A DNA stretch of 64,000 nucleotides. Source: Bacteroidales bacterium. GTDB lineage: Bacteria > Bacteroidota > Bacteroidia > Bacteroidales > Lentimicrobiaceae. Below the pieces are notes generated by a model that worked only from the letters and a program-made list of their open reading frames with translations, did not search any database and was not told the DNA's origin. The first letter of the stretch is position 1; each line of letters opens with the position of its first letter. The position numbers and the translations under genes are program-made. Below are positions 53,883-63,115 of this stretch, piece by piece. The stretch is taken from assembly GCA_016709025.1 (NCBI GenBank), contig JADJEQ010000004.1:62001-126000 (forward strand), given 5' to 3'.

Positions 53883-56333
53883 ATGAAAAATATCAATTTC
53901 AGGCATTTTATTCCGCATATTACCGCGATTGCAGTTTTTCTGATCATCACCATGGGATACTTCAGTCCCCTGCTGGAAGGGAAAAAACTAAAACAAAGCG
54001 ACATCACCCAATGGAAAGGGATGTCGAAGGAGATTACCGATTACAGGGCTGAAACAGGGAAAGAAGCCCTTTGGACCAATTCAATGTTTGGTGGAATGCC
54101 GGCTTATCAGATCTCAGTGGAGTATAAAGCCAACCTGATGAGGTACTTCGATAAGCTGTTTAAGCTGGGCCTACCCCATCCTGCCGGGCTGGTTTTTCTT
54201 TATTTCATTGGATTCTTCATACTACTTGCGGTAATGAAAGTTGATCCCTGGCTTGCTATAGCGGGTTCCATTGCTTTTGCCTTTTCATCTTTCTTTTTAA
54301 TTATCCTTGAGGCCGGGCACAACAGCCAGGCACATGCCATCGGTTATATGGCACCGGTAATTGCCGGTATAATTCTCACATACAGGGGAAAGCTACTGAC
54401 TGGTAGCCTGTTAACTGCCTTGTTCCTTTCCCTGGAGTTGAGAGCCAACCACTTGCAGATTACATATTACCTGATGCTTCTGGTAGTTATACTGGGAGTT
54501 GTCCAGTTGTTTGAGGCTGCTAAAAACAAAACCTTCCCGTTATTCTTCAAAGCAACCGGAATCCTGATGATTGCCGCACTGTTTTCAGTTGCCACCAACA
54601 TCACCAATATTTGGGCTACCTGGGAATACGGAAAAGAAACCATCAGGGGAAAAACAGAATTGACCTCCGATAAAGAGAACAGGACTTCCGGCCTGGACAA
54701 GGATTATGCTACCCAGTGGAGTTATGGAACTGGTGAAAGTTTCTCACTGCTGGTTCCGAATATCAAAGGTGGTGCATCCGGATATCTTGGTAACAACGAA
54801 AAAGCAATGGAAAAAGCAGATCCGGCCACAACACAAACAGTCGCCGGACAGAATTCCTACTGGGGTGACCAGCCATTCACCTCAGGACCGGTATATGCAG
54901 GTGCCATCGTTGTTTTTCTATTCATACTCGGGCTGTTTTTTTACCAAAGCAATCTCCGCTGGTGGCTCCTGGCTGCAACCATATTATCCATAATGCTGGC
55001 CTGGGGGAAAAACTTTATGCCGCTTACCGACTTCTTCATGCACTACATCCCCGGATACAACAAATTCAGGGCAGTTTCCATGACATTGGTCATCGCTGAA
55101 CTGGCTTTGCCACTGCTGGGAATGCTTGCCCTGAATGAACTGTTAAAAAAGCCTGAACTTATCAGGGAGAAAAGCAGATTTTTCTATATTTCGCTCGGGA
55201 TAACTGCTGGCATTTCCCTGTTGTTTTACCTCTTGCCACAAACATTCTTCAGCTTCTTAAGCTCGGCCGAAACACAGGCCATTAACCAGCAGAGAGGAGG
55301 TCTGGAACCTGCTCAACTGACTCAATTCGACAGCATCGTATACAATATTGAAAAAGTAAGGGTAGCCATTTTTAAAGCCGATGCACTCAGAAGCTTATTT
55401 TTTGTTCTTGCCGGTGCCGCATTGATCTGGTTATTCAGCATCAAAAAAGTTTCCAGGGTAATTCTCATCGCTGGTTTTACGCTGCTCATCGCCGTGGATA
55501 TGATTCCTGTAGCAAAGAGGTATCTTAACAACGATAGTTTTGCATCGAAAGCACAGGTAGCCAACCCATACAAAGCTACCGATGCTGATCAGTTGATTAT
55601 GAAGGATACCGATCCTAACTTCAGAGTTTTTAATATGACAGTCAGTCCTTTTCAGGATGCCAGCACTTCCTACTTTCATAAAAGCCTTGGTGGCTATCAT
55701 GATGCCAAGCTTCGCCGCTACCAGGAACTGATTGACCATCACATTGTCAAAAACAACGAGGCTGTTTTGAACATGCTGAATACCAAGTACTTTATTTTTC
55801 CGGACGAAAACAAGCAGCCTTCCCTCCAGATCAACATGGGAGCTCTTGGCAATGCCTGGTTTGTAAAAGAATTTAAACTGGTCGACAATGCTGATCAGGA
55901 AATCGATGCCCTTACCGGGTTCGATCCTTCCGTGACGGCAGTTGTTGACAAACGTTTTGCAGATGAGTTGAAGAATTTCACACCGGTTTCCGACAGTATG
56001 GCAAAAATCAGTCTCACTGAATATCAGCCCAATAAACTTAAATACCAGTCTGAATCGAATGCCGCACAAGTGGCCGTATTTTCAGAAATATATTACGACA
56101 AAGGATGGAACGCATTTATTGATGGCAAGCCTGCCCCGTATTTCAGGGCAAATTATGTTTTACGGGCCATGCACGTACCGGCCGGTAAACATGAAATTGA
56201 ATTCCGGTTTGAACCAAGGGCTTACTTCACCGGGGAAAAAATTTCCTTTGCCAGCTCGCTCATCCTGATTTTGCTATTGGTTGGTTTCGCCGGGAATGAA
56301 ATCCGGAATGCCATCAGAAAAAAAGCTGAATAA
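53883..56333 (+). CDS. YfhO-family membrane protein (GT-C-like)
   Basis: This 816-residue protein has about twelve to thirteen membrane helices, with the catalytic-like first periplasmic loop containing QSDITQWKGMSKEITDYR and LWTNSMFGGMPAYQIS (about 38-75). A soluble C-terminal part follows (after about residue 560). In Bacillus, YfhO helps glycosylate lipoteichoic acid, and in Bacteroidota the substrate is not known. WTNSMFGGMPAYQ is the family hallmark. It lies between DUF4834 and the GT4 gene, with gaps of 15 and 23 bases. Confidence 0.92.
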   Translation: MKNINFRHFIPHITAIAVFLIITMGYFSPLLEGKKLKQSDITQWKGMSKEITDYRAETGKEALWTNSMFGGMPAYQISVEYKANLMRYFDKLFKLGLPHPAGLVFLYFIGFFILLAVMKVDPWLAIAGSIAFAFSSFFLIILEAGHNSQAHAIGYMAPVIAGIILTYRGKLLTGSLLTALFLSLELRANHLQITYYLMLLVVILGVVQLFEAAKNKTFPLFFKATGILMIAALFSVATNITNIWATWEYGKETIRGKTELTSDKENRTSGLDKDYATQWSYGTGESFSLLVPNIKGGASGYLGNNEKAMEKADPATTQTVAGQNSYWGDQPFTSGPVYAGAIVVFLFILGLFFYQSNLRWWLLAATILSIMLAWGKNFMPLTDFFMHYIPGYNKFRAVSMTLVIAELALPLLGMLALNELLKKPELIREKSRFFYISLGITAGISLLFYLLPQTFFSFLSSAETQAINQQRGGLEPAQLTQFDSIVYNIEKVRVAIFKADALRSLFFVLAGAALIWLFSIKKVSRVILIAGFTLLIAVDMIPVAKRYLNNDSFASKAQVANPYKATDADQLIMKDTDPNFRVFNMTVSPFQDASTSYFHKSLGGYHDAKLRRYQELIDHHIVKNNEAVLNMLNTKYFIFPDENKQPSLQINMGALGNAWFVKEFKLVDNADQEIDALTGFDPSVTAVVDKRFADELKNFTPVSDSMAKISLTEYQPNKLKYQSESNAAQVAVFSEIYYDKGWNAFIDGKPAPYFRANYVLRAMHVPAGKHEIEFRFEPRAYFTGEKISFASSLILILLLVGFAGNEIRNAIRKKAE

Positions 56334-56356
56334 CCTGCAGTTAAAAGACAGCAGTT

Positions 56357-57658
56357 ATGAATAGGCGTGTTCTGATTATCACCTATTACTGGCCTCCAAG
56401 CGGAGGTGCGGGTGTTCAGCGCTGGCTCAAATTCGTAAAATATCTTCGTTCATTTGAATGGGAGCCGGTTATTTATACGCCTGAAAATCCTGAATTTCCA
56501 TCGTTGGATGAAAGCCTGGCCAAAGATATTCCTGAAGGCATTGAGGTGGTTAGAACCCCGATTTGGGAGCCTTACAGCTTTTATAAAAAGCTGATCGGTG
56601 CCGGCAAAGGTGAACGGATCAATGCCGGTTTTCTGTCTGAAAAGAAGCGCCCTGGCCTGGCCGAAAAGTTCTCGATCTGGCTGAGAGGCAATTTCTTTAT
56701 CCCGGATGCACGGAAATTCTGGATAAAACCCTCGGTCAGGTTCCTGGTCAAATACCTGGAAAAGCATCCGGTTGATGCCATCGTATCCACAGGCCCGCCC
56801 CATTCCATGCACATGATAGCGCTAGGCGTGAAACAAAAATCCGGTTTGCCATGGCTGGCCGATTTTCGCGATCCATGGACCAACATCGACTTTTATCATG
56901 AACTGATGCTGAGCCCCCGGGCCGATCGCAAACATCACAGCCAGGAATTGAGTGTATTGAAAACAGCCGACGAGGTGGTGGTCATCAGTCGCTCAATGAA
57001 GAGCGATTTCCTGAAGATTCATAACCGTGAATATTCAGTCATTACCAATGGCTTTGATGAAGATGATGTATTAACTGAGGGAATTGAACCTGACCTGAAA
57101 TTCACCATTTCGCACATTGGGACCATGGTAAAAACCCGGAATCCTGAAATATTGTGGCAGGTCATTAAAACAGAAGTTGAAGAAAACACGGAATTCGCTT
57201 CGGACCTTGAAATCAAACTGGTCGGCAGTGTTGATTACTCGGTGAGTGCAAGCCTTGAAAAGGCAGGACTTGGAAGGTATGTCAACAGAGTGAGCTATTT
57301 ACCGCACAATGACGTAATTAAAATTCAGCAACAATCGCAGGTCCTTTTATTGCTGATTAACGATACCCCGAATGCCAACGTGATACTTCCCGGCAAATTC
57401 TTTGAATACATGGCTTCCCGAAGACCAATCCTCTGCATCGGCCCGGCCGGTGGCGATGCTGCTCAGGTAATCACAGAAACCAAAGCTGGTTATATCGTTG
57501 AAAAAGATGATTTTATTGGAATGCAGAAAGCCGTCAGGCAGTTGTATGCAAATTATAAAGCCGGGAATACAAAAGTCAGCAGTGAGGGGATAGAAAGGTT
57601 CTCGCGCCGGCAACTTACGGCTGATCTTGCTGAAAGACTGAATTATATCTGCAGGTAG
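56357..57658 (+). CDS. GT4-like glycosyltransferase
   Basis: This 433-residue GT-B glycosyltransferase opens RVLIITYYWPPSGGAGVQRW (about 4-23), which is typical of the family-4 group in this phylum. The linker STGPPHSMHMIAL and the acceptor-side ADFRDPWTN are conserved in it. The C-terminal domain has the donor-binding PGKFFEYMASRRPILCIG (about 345-362). Donor and acceptor are unknown. It is the last gene of the DUF4834-YfhO-GT4 unit. Confidence 0.92.
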   Translation: MNRRVLIITYYWPPSGGAGVQRWLKFVKYLRSFEWEPVIYTPENPEFPSLDESLAKDIPEGIEVVRTPIWEPYSFYKKLIGAGKGERINAGFLSEKKRPGLAEKFSIWLRGNFFIPDARKFWIKPSVRFLVKYLEKHPVDAIVSTGPPHSMHMIALGVKQKSGLPWLADFRDPWTNIDFYHELMLSPRADRKHHSQELSVLKTADEVVVISRSMKSDFLKIHNREYSVITNGFDEDDVLTEGIEPDLKFTISHIGTMVKTRNPEILWQVIKTEVEENTEFASDLEIKLVGSVDYSVSASLEKAGLGRYVNRVSYLPHNDVIKIQQQSQVLLLLINDTPNANVILPGKFFEYMASRRPILCIGPAGGDAAQVITETKAGYIVEKDDFIGMQKAVRQLYANYKAGNTKVSSEGIERFSRRQLTADLAERLNYICR

Positions 57659-57728
57659 CAAGTGTTATTTCAACAGTGATATAATGCATTGAATGAAATG
57701 AAAGCTCATTCTTTCATTGGATTTCAAC

Positions 57729-57806
57729 TTTTACCCCGCCTGCTGGTCTACCCGCCTCAGGAGGGCGGGCAGCCTGCCTGCCGCAGGCAGGGTTTAGACT
57801 TTTTAC
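57729..57806 (-). repeat. 78-bp double-hairpin dispersed element, copy 2 (inverted)
   Basis: This is the same element as at 40501-40578, in opposite orientation, with two mismatches in 78. It contains CCCGCCTCAGGAGGGCGGG and CCTGCCTGCCGCAGGCAGG. It lies between the convergent GT4 and GpsA-like genes, where it could also act as a terminator. Confidence 0.92.
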
Positions 57807-57819
57807 TTTAGACTTGTAT

Positions 57820-58830
57820 TTAGAATCCATTGGATGGCTTCGGCGGTAAATCGTTGCTCACGATGTTTCCGATAAATTTCTTGATGTTGTAGCCTCCCAG
57901 AAATATTTTATTGAGTTCGTTCAGCATGAAATACTCAGACTGCGGAACCTGCATCCTGATCAGTTGCTCGCAGATAACGCCCGCTGCTATTCGCCCCTCC
58001 AATACAACCTTTCCCGAGATATCGTCGGTAAAAAACCCCTTCCCGATTAAAAGACCAAGGGTCCGGTTACGGCTCAGGTCGTTCAGTGCAGTTAGCCCGA
58101 AGTCCCCGATTCCGCAATACCTGAACATGGTTTCCTGCTTGCCGCCAAATTTGAGGAGCACATGGCGCATTTCGTTGAATGCCCTGGTAAAGATCATAAA
58201 CCTGAGGTTGGGCGAGTCGAAATGGGCATCCACAATCCCGATAACAATCGCGTATATATTTTTCAGGATACTAAGAATTTCGACTCCGGTTACATCCTCC
58301 GTGAAATCAGTATGGATGGTCGTACCGCTGAAGGTTGAACCCAGAAGTTCAAAAATCGCCTGATCGTCAGCTCCGACTGTCATTGCAGTCGGCATGTGGT
58401 TGATGAGCTCGCGTGCAAATGTGGGGCCTTTCAGCGTGCATACGGGATTTGCGACAACCTTTTTCAGTTCATCCACAATCGTACTGTTGTCGCTTCCGAA
58501 ACCCTTTGCGAGATTTACCAGTACCGAATCCTCCCTGAGAAAACTCCTGATTGAGTTCACATATGACACAACCACAACCGACGGAATTGCCAGAAAAACG
58601 ATATCCGCTGACTTCAAAACGGAATTATCGTCACTTGCCTTTAGCCGTTGATTCAGTTTTATCTGAGGAAAGTAGGTTGTATTGATGTGTTTCGTGTTGA
58701 TATCTTCCACAACATCAACTTCAACAGAAAGAAGGGTAACATTCAGGCTATCCTTTTCAGCCAGCACCTGGCCAAGCGCTGTGCCGATGGTTCCGGCTCC
58801 GGCTATACAGATATTTAATGAATCGTGCAT
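57820..58830 (-). CDS. GpsA-like NAD(P)-dependent glycerol-3-phosphate dehydrogenase, divergent
   Basis: This 336-residue protein runs from ATG 58830, which places the Rossmann motif IAGAGTIGTALG (about 9-20) at the N-terminus; the frame is open 25 residues further, but that part is unlike the family. TLKGPTFARE (about 135) corresponds to LSGPSFAxE in GpsA. DVTGVEILSILKNIYAIVIG holds the conserved Lys in a diverged setting (usually GVELGGALKN). FRYCGIGDFGLTALNDLSRNRTLG is the usual GDL.LT.....RN.. region. The substrate may be glycerol-3-phosphate, or another sugar phosphate related to the nearby glycan genes. Confidence 0.85.
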   Translation of the reverse strand: MHDSLNICIAGAGTIGTALGQVLAEKDSLNVTLLSVEVDVVEDINTKHINTTYFPQIKLNQRLKASDDNSVLKSADIVFLAIPSVVVVSYVNSIRSFLREDSVLVNLAKGFGSDNSTIVDELKKVVANPVCTLKGPTFARELINHMPTAMTVGADDQAIFELLGSTFSGTTIHTDFTEDVTGVEILSILKNIYAIVIGIVDAHFDSPNLRFMIFTRAFNEMRHVLLKFGGKQETMFRYCGIGDFGLTALNDLSRNRTLGLLIGKGFFTDDISGKVVLEGRIAAGVICEQLIRMQVPQSEYFMLNELNKIFLGGYNIKKFIGNIVSNDLPPKPSNGF

Positions 58831-58912
58831 ATTGTTCTTTAAAATATAATCATAACACCGGAGTATTGGTAAGATTGACGGGAAGGGAAAGGTCATTCGC
58901 TGCAAATGTTGT

Positions 58913-58920
58913 TATCTTTG
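58913..58920 (+). promoter_or_regulatory. TAnnTTTG element for the nonulosonate-type operon
   Basis: TATCTTTG lies 30 bases before the ATG at 58951. No TTTG stands at the usual -33 distance, so the match is partial. Confidence 0.5.
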
Positions 58921-58950
58921 CACCTGATCATACGCACCTGATTACAGAAC

Positions 58951-59718
58951 ATGCTCTTATCAAATAAAACCGGAATCATCATCCAGGCCCGCACCGGTTC
59001 AAGCCGGCTGCCGGGTAAAATGACACTTCCCTTTTTTGAAGATCAGGACCTCATTACCCTGATGATCAACAAATTTAAACTGAAGGCCGGTGAAATACCC
59101 TTCGTAATAGCGACTACTCTTTCTCCCGGCGATGACATCATCAATGAAATCTGTTCAAAATCAGGCGTTCCCTGCTACAGGGGATCCGAAAACGATGTTC
59201 TCGATCGCTTTATCAGGACGGCTGAACAATTCCGGTTTGAAACCATTATCCGCGTATGCGCCGACAATCCGTTTTTCGATGTTGCCTCTTCCTTGCTGCT
59301 GGCTGATTTGTTGGTTTCGACCAAGGCTGATTACGCTGGATATGCGATGGATGGGAACCTGCCATCGATAAAAACGCACATCGGCTTATGGGGTGAAGCT
59401 GTAACTTTAAAAGCCCTCATCAAAGCCGATTCCCTGACTGCTGATTCTCTTTACCGTGAACATGTTACCAACTATGTTTACAATCATCCCGAATATTTCA
59501 AAATCGGCCTCGCTCCTGCCCCATCAGGACTTTCTCAGCGAACAGACCTGAGATTTACCCTCGATACCCGCGACGATTACGAGCTTCATCGAAAAATATA
59601 CCGGCAACTGGCTGAGGATGGCAATACAGATAACCTGACTGCATTGGTTAACATGATTGATCAGAACAACGATTATAAGAAAGTGATGAAAAATCAGATT
59701 ACCCTGAATACAAAATAA
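58951..59718 (+). CDS. SpsF-family cytidylyltransferase
   Basis: This 255-residue nucleotidyltransferase has the signature IIIQARTGSSRLPGKMTLPF (about 9-28), as in SpsF, CMP-Neu5Ac and CMP-Kdo synthetases. RGSENDVLDRFI and RVCADNPFFD (about 77-88 and 98-107) are also conserved. It probably activates a sugar acid with CTP in the cytoplasm. It lies 17 bases before the NeuB-like gene and is the first gene of a three-gene unit. A sialic acid, a legionaminic-type acid or another product cannot be told apart. Confidence 0.9.
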   Translation: MLLSNKTGIIIQARTGSSRLPGKMTLPFFEDQDLITLMINKFKLKAGEIPFVIATTLSPGDDIINEICSKSGVPCYRGSENDVLDRFIRTAEQFRFETIIRVCADNPFFDVASSLLLADLLVSTKADYAGYAMDGNLPSIKTHIGLWGEAVTLKALIKADSLTADSLYREHVTNYVYNHPEYFKIGLAPAPSGLSQRTDLRFTLDTRDDYELHRKIYRQLAEDGNTDNLTALVNMIDQNNDYKKVMKNQITLNTK

Positions 59719-59734
59719 AACATTCATACCAATT

Positions 59735-60781
59735 ATGAATCAAAGCACATACATCATCGGCGAAATCGGACAGAACCACAATGGTTCGGTTGAAATCGCG
59801 CTTCAACTCATCGACGCAGTAGCACAGCCCGTGGTCGACAATCTCTTTGGGGAGAAGCTCAGACCCATGGATGCCATCAAGCTAACCCGGCGCGACCTGA
59901 ACGAGGAGCTTTCGGCCTCTGCCATGATGAAACCCTATGACAACCCAAATTCGTTTGGTAAAACTTACGGGGAACACCGGGCCTTTCTTGAGCTGAACGA
60001 TGAACAGCATTTCGAGATCTACCGCTATGCAAAATCCAAAGGGCTTGATTTCGTTGAAACACTTTGTGCCCGGGGATGTCTGAGCATGCTTCGCTATTTT
60101 GAACCCGACCGGCTGAAAGTAGCTTCCCGCGACCTGACCAATCTGCCTCTGCTTGAAGCCATGGCGGAAACGAAGATCCCGATGATCCTGTCGACGGGAA
60201 TGGGTGGTCGGGCTGAACTGGATGCAGCTCTTGAAGTAATTACACGTCATCATTCTTCCATTTCGATCCTGCACTGCCTTTCACAATATCCCTCGGAATA
60301 CCGGAACATAAACCTGCATACCATTACCTACCTGAAAGAACATTATCCGGAATACACCATAGGTTATTCCGACCATTCAATCGGGATCGTTATTCCGGCC
60401 ATGGCAGTCGGGCTGGGTGCGCGGATCATTGAGAAACACATCACCCTCGACCGCAACATGAAGGGAACCGATCATCGCGGATCGCTGGGCGTTGAAGGGA
60501 TTTACAGGATGGTGCGCGATATCAGGAATGTTGAAATGGCCATGGGCGAAAAAGCCTTCTTTATCAGCGATGCGGTGAATGAAACACGTGTAAAACTGGA
60601 ACGATCACTCGCAACCATCAGGCCGGTGAAAACCGGGGAAGCGATCACAGAAGACAATCTGCATATGTTAAGTCCGGGCGATGGACTAAAATGGAGCCAA
60701 CGAAATGATATTGTTGGCAGAAAAGCCCTTGCGGATATACCTGCCGATGAAGTTATATACCCAAATATGCTGACTTTATGA
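59735..60781 (+). CDS. NeuB/SpsE-family sugar-acid synthase
   Basis: This 348-residue protein condenses phosphoenolpyruvate with an N-acyl hexosamine type sugar to make a nonulosonic acid or relative. YIIGEIGQNHNGSVEIALQL (about 6-25) is the family opening. LKVASRDLTNLPLLE and IPMILSTGMGG (about 128-155) follow, and SDHSIGIVIPAMAVGLGARIIEKH leads to the metal-binding His region. A C-terminal SAF-like domain (about 285-348) ends in VIYPNMLTL. An insert at residues 32-80 (LFGEKLRPMDAIKLTRRDLN) is longer than in the common NeuB and could mark a substrate variant. It overlaps the KdsC-like start by four bases (ATGA). Confidence 0.9.
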   Translation: MNQSTYIIGEIGQNHNGSVEIALQLIDAVAQPVVDNLFGEKLRPMDAIKLTRRDLNEELSASAMMKPYDNPNSFGKTYGEHRAFLELNDEQHFEIYRYAKSKGLDFVETLCARGCLSMLRYFEPDRLKVASRDLTNLPLLEAMAETKIPMILSTGMGGRAELDAALEVITRHHSSISILHCLSQYPSEYRNINLHTITYLKEHYPEYTIGYSDHSIGIVIPAMAVGLGARIIEKHITLDRNMKGTDHRGSLGVEGIYRMVRDIRNVEMAMGEKAFFISDAVNETRVKLERSLATIRPVKTGEAITEDNLHMLSPGDGLKWSQRNDIVGRKALADIPADEVIYPNMLTL

Positions 60782-61299
60782 ACATTAAACTGGTAATTAC
60801 CGACATCGACGGGGTATGGACCGACGGAGGCATGTATATTGACAACACCGGGAATGAATTTAAGAAATTCAATACCAGCGATAGCGCAGGTGTACTTTTG
60901 CTCAGGGGACTTGACATTCCCCTCGCCATCATCACCGGTGAAGACACAGAAATCGTCCGGCGCAGGGCTGAAAAACTGAAGGTGAATTACCTTTTTATGG
61001 GTATCCGTAACAAACTTCTGGTCGCAACCAACCTTTGTAAAGACCTTGGCATCAGCCTTGAAGAAACAGCTTTTATTGGAGATGACATCAACGATATTCT
61101 GTTGCTGAGGGCTGCAGGACTGAGCGCCACACCTGCCAATGCGGTTGATTATGTTAGAAAAGAAGCCATGTGGCGGCTTGAGAAGAAAGGCGGTGAAGGC
61201 GTTTTCAGAGAGTTTGTCGAGAAAATTGTTAACGAAATGGGTGCTTTTGATAAAGTAATGAATGCCTACTTTGAAAGAATCAGCGGCTACAACGGATAA
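60778..61299 (+). CDS. KdsC-like HAD phosphatase
   Basis: This 173-residue HAD-family phosphatase has motif I D9-I-D11 in VITDIDGVWTDGG, motif II ITGEDTEI (about 53-60) and motif III/IV IGDDINDILLLRAAG (about 100-114). This is the C0-type KdsC/CMAS subgroup. It likely removes the phosphate from the 9-phosphate or 8-phosphate sugar acid made by the NeuB-like enzyme. It overlaps that gene by four bases. Its 3' end overlaps that of the convergent GT-B-like gene by 20 bases. Confidence 0.9.
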   Translation: MNIKLVITDIDGVWTDGGMYIDNTGNEFKKFNTSDSAGVLLLRGLDIPLAIITGEDTEIVRRRAEKLKVNYLFMGIRNKLLVATNLCKDLGISLEETAFIGDDINDILLLRAAGLSATPANAVDYVRKEAMWRLEKKGGEGVFREFVEKIVNEMGAFDKVMNAYFERISGYNG

Positions 61300-63115
61300 T
61301 CTTAAGTATCCGCTCCGAAGTTTGACCATCAACCCGGAAAGCGTTTCTGCTTATAAAATCCATCCCTGCCTTCTCATCTGAATTTAATTGTCCGGAAAGA
61401 ATTCCACTGATTACCTCTGTTAACTCCTTCGCATTGGTAGCTTTAAAAGCCACCTGTTGCCGGATATACCCCTGGATGTCCTGTTCAAGGTGATCGAGAA
61501 TGATGAGTGGTTTGTTGAAGTATACGGCCTCAGCTCCTACAGTGGAGAAGCAGGTAATCAGCATCCGGCAGGTGGCAATCAACAGGTAAAGGTCCGTGTC
61601 AGTTGCGATCGAATAATTTTCACAACCCACTTGTCTGGCAATACGCACATAATAATCCGGATCTGAAACTTCTGAAGGATGCAGTTTAACCACCAGGTGA
61701 ACATCGCTCAGGTTCTTTACCGACTCAAATACATCAAACGCAGCCCGCTCGCGCAACAACGGATCCTGCTGAAGTTGGGATGCAAAGACGATGATTTCAC
61801 CCGGGGGCAGATTCAGCCGGGTTTTCAGATTTTGCTGCTCCCTGAGTAAAACCGGAATAATATCGGTTCTGGATTGCCCTGCAACTACCAGGCTATCTGA
61901 AGGGTAACCGGAAATGTTGATCAGAAAATCCTTCCAGTAATCACCCCATACAATGGTAGTATCGCAGAGAATACCAAGCCTGATATCAGTGGCAGTATAC
62001 ATATAAGCGGGGTGCAGATCGTGGATGTTGCCGTGTTGAATCCCGATGGTTTTAATATGACAGGCTTTAGCGGCATCAAGTATGCAGCGCACCGCAGGGC
62101 TGTTCTCATCAATCGAAGTAACACTGAGAAAGTGGTTCCGGCTGAAGAATCTTCGCCAGGCCAGGTTCTTGAACAAATACAACCTGGTAGCCGGATGAAA
62201 CTGCCGGATACGTCTCAATATCCAGGCTTCCCGCCCGCTGCCGTATTCCTCTATGAGAGATGAAAGTACGGCCCGGAAATCCTTATCAGCCTTTCTGAAT
62301 TCGAGCCACACCGAGGGTGAAAACATAGCTTTCATCAGGATATATTCGCCTGGAATCCTTGACAGGGGCTTCCGGGTGTTCACAAACATCCATTTCATGA
62401 AATTGAACGTCCTGCCTTTTTCAAACTTAGGAGTCTCCAGCTCGTCAATAATGGCGAAATCGTCTCCGGCTTTTTCAAAAACGTAGGTCAGGTTATAATT
62501 TTCAGGCTTCACCTCCAGCGTTTCAAGATCGAGACAGGGTTGTTTTATTGATCGGTCAAGCAATAAATGCCTGGCTTTTCCAGAATTGAAAGAATGTAGC
62601 AAGCCGAGTATAAACCTGATCTTTAAATAGATCACATATTTAACCATCGCGGGGAAATTCCTGCGTTTCGTTGTTCCACTTCCCGGGTAACGACAGGTTA
62701 CATTTTCCGGAAGGGCAGTATGAATCTGAAATTCCGGGCCATTGGTAAACCACAGAACATTATCAAAACGCTTTGAAAAATCAATGGCCATTTCTGCCTC
62801 ATAGGCCAGGTTGCGGAGCAAAAAATAAATCCTGTACTTATGATATTGCCATAAACTCATCCCGTTTACTGTAAGCCGCTGAAAAAAAGGCACACCATGG
62901 TGGTCAATTTCACCAAATGCCAATAAAGCTTTCATCTCTGCGTGGTTGATCAACCGCTTGATTTCAGCATCCTGAACTACCACAGTAACCGGGAAAGGTA
63001 GCCTGACGTTGTTGGTGGTAAACACTTCTGAACCGGGATCCGCCTGAATCATACGCATGATTTCAAGCTGTTCAGCTTTTAAAATCTCCCGGTTGATTAC
63101 AATAGCCGTCGTCAT
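61280..63115 (-). CDS. Large GT-B-like glycosyl/glycerophosphate transferase-like protein
   Basis: This 611-residue cytoplasmic protein has no signal. The C-terminal half (about 370-610) resembles the CDP-glycerol glycerophosphotransferase and capsule-sugar transferase fold: IGIQHGNIHDLHPAYMY, a glycine-poor linker, VVKLHPSEVSDPDYYV (about 471-486), DLYLLIATCRMLITCFSTVGAEAVYFNKPLIILD (the donor-side loop). The N-terminal 300 residues have no known domain. Next to the sugar-acid genes a role in transferring the activated sugar acid is plausible, but this is inference. It overlaps the flippase gene by four bases. Confidence 0.8.
   Translation of the reverse strand: MTTAIVINREILKAEQLEIMRMIQADPGSEVFTTNNVRLPFPVTVVVQDAEIKRLINHAEMKALLAFGEIDHHGVPFFQRLTVNGMSLWQYHKYRIYFLLRNLAYEAEMAIDFSKRFDNVLWFTNGPEFQIHTALPENVTCRYPGSGTTKRRNFPAMVKYVIYLKIRFILGLLHSFNSGKARHLLLDRSIKQPCLDLETLEVKPENYNLTYVFEKAGDDFAIIDELETPKFEKGRTFNFMKWMFVNTRKPLSRIPGEYILMKAMFSPSVWLEFRKADKDFRAVLSSLIEEYGSGREAWILRRIRQFHPATRLYLFKNLAWRRFFSRNHFLSVTSIDENSPAVRCILDAAKACHIKTIGIQHGNIHDLHPAYMYTATDIRLGILCDTTIVWGDYWKDFLINISGYPSDSLVVAGQSRTDIIPVLLREQQNLKTRLNLPPGEIIVFASQLQQDPLLRERAAFDVFESVKNLSDVHLVVKLHPSEVSDPDYYVRIARQVGCENYSIATDTDLYLLIATCRMLITCFSTVGAEAVYFNKPLIILDHLEQDIQGYIRQQVAFKATNAKELTEVISGILSGQLNSDEKAGMDFISRNAFRVDGQTSERILKIIRCSR

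Noticed and set aside
61280..61299. Overlap of convergent gene ends as an annotation error
   Set aside because: Both proteins keep family-like or plausible C-termini and a 20-base 3' overlap is common.
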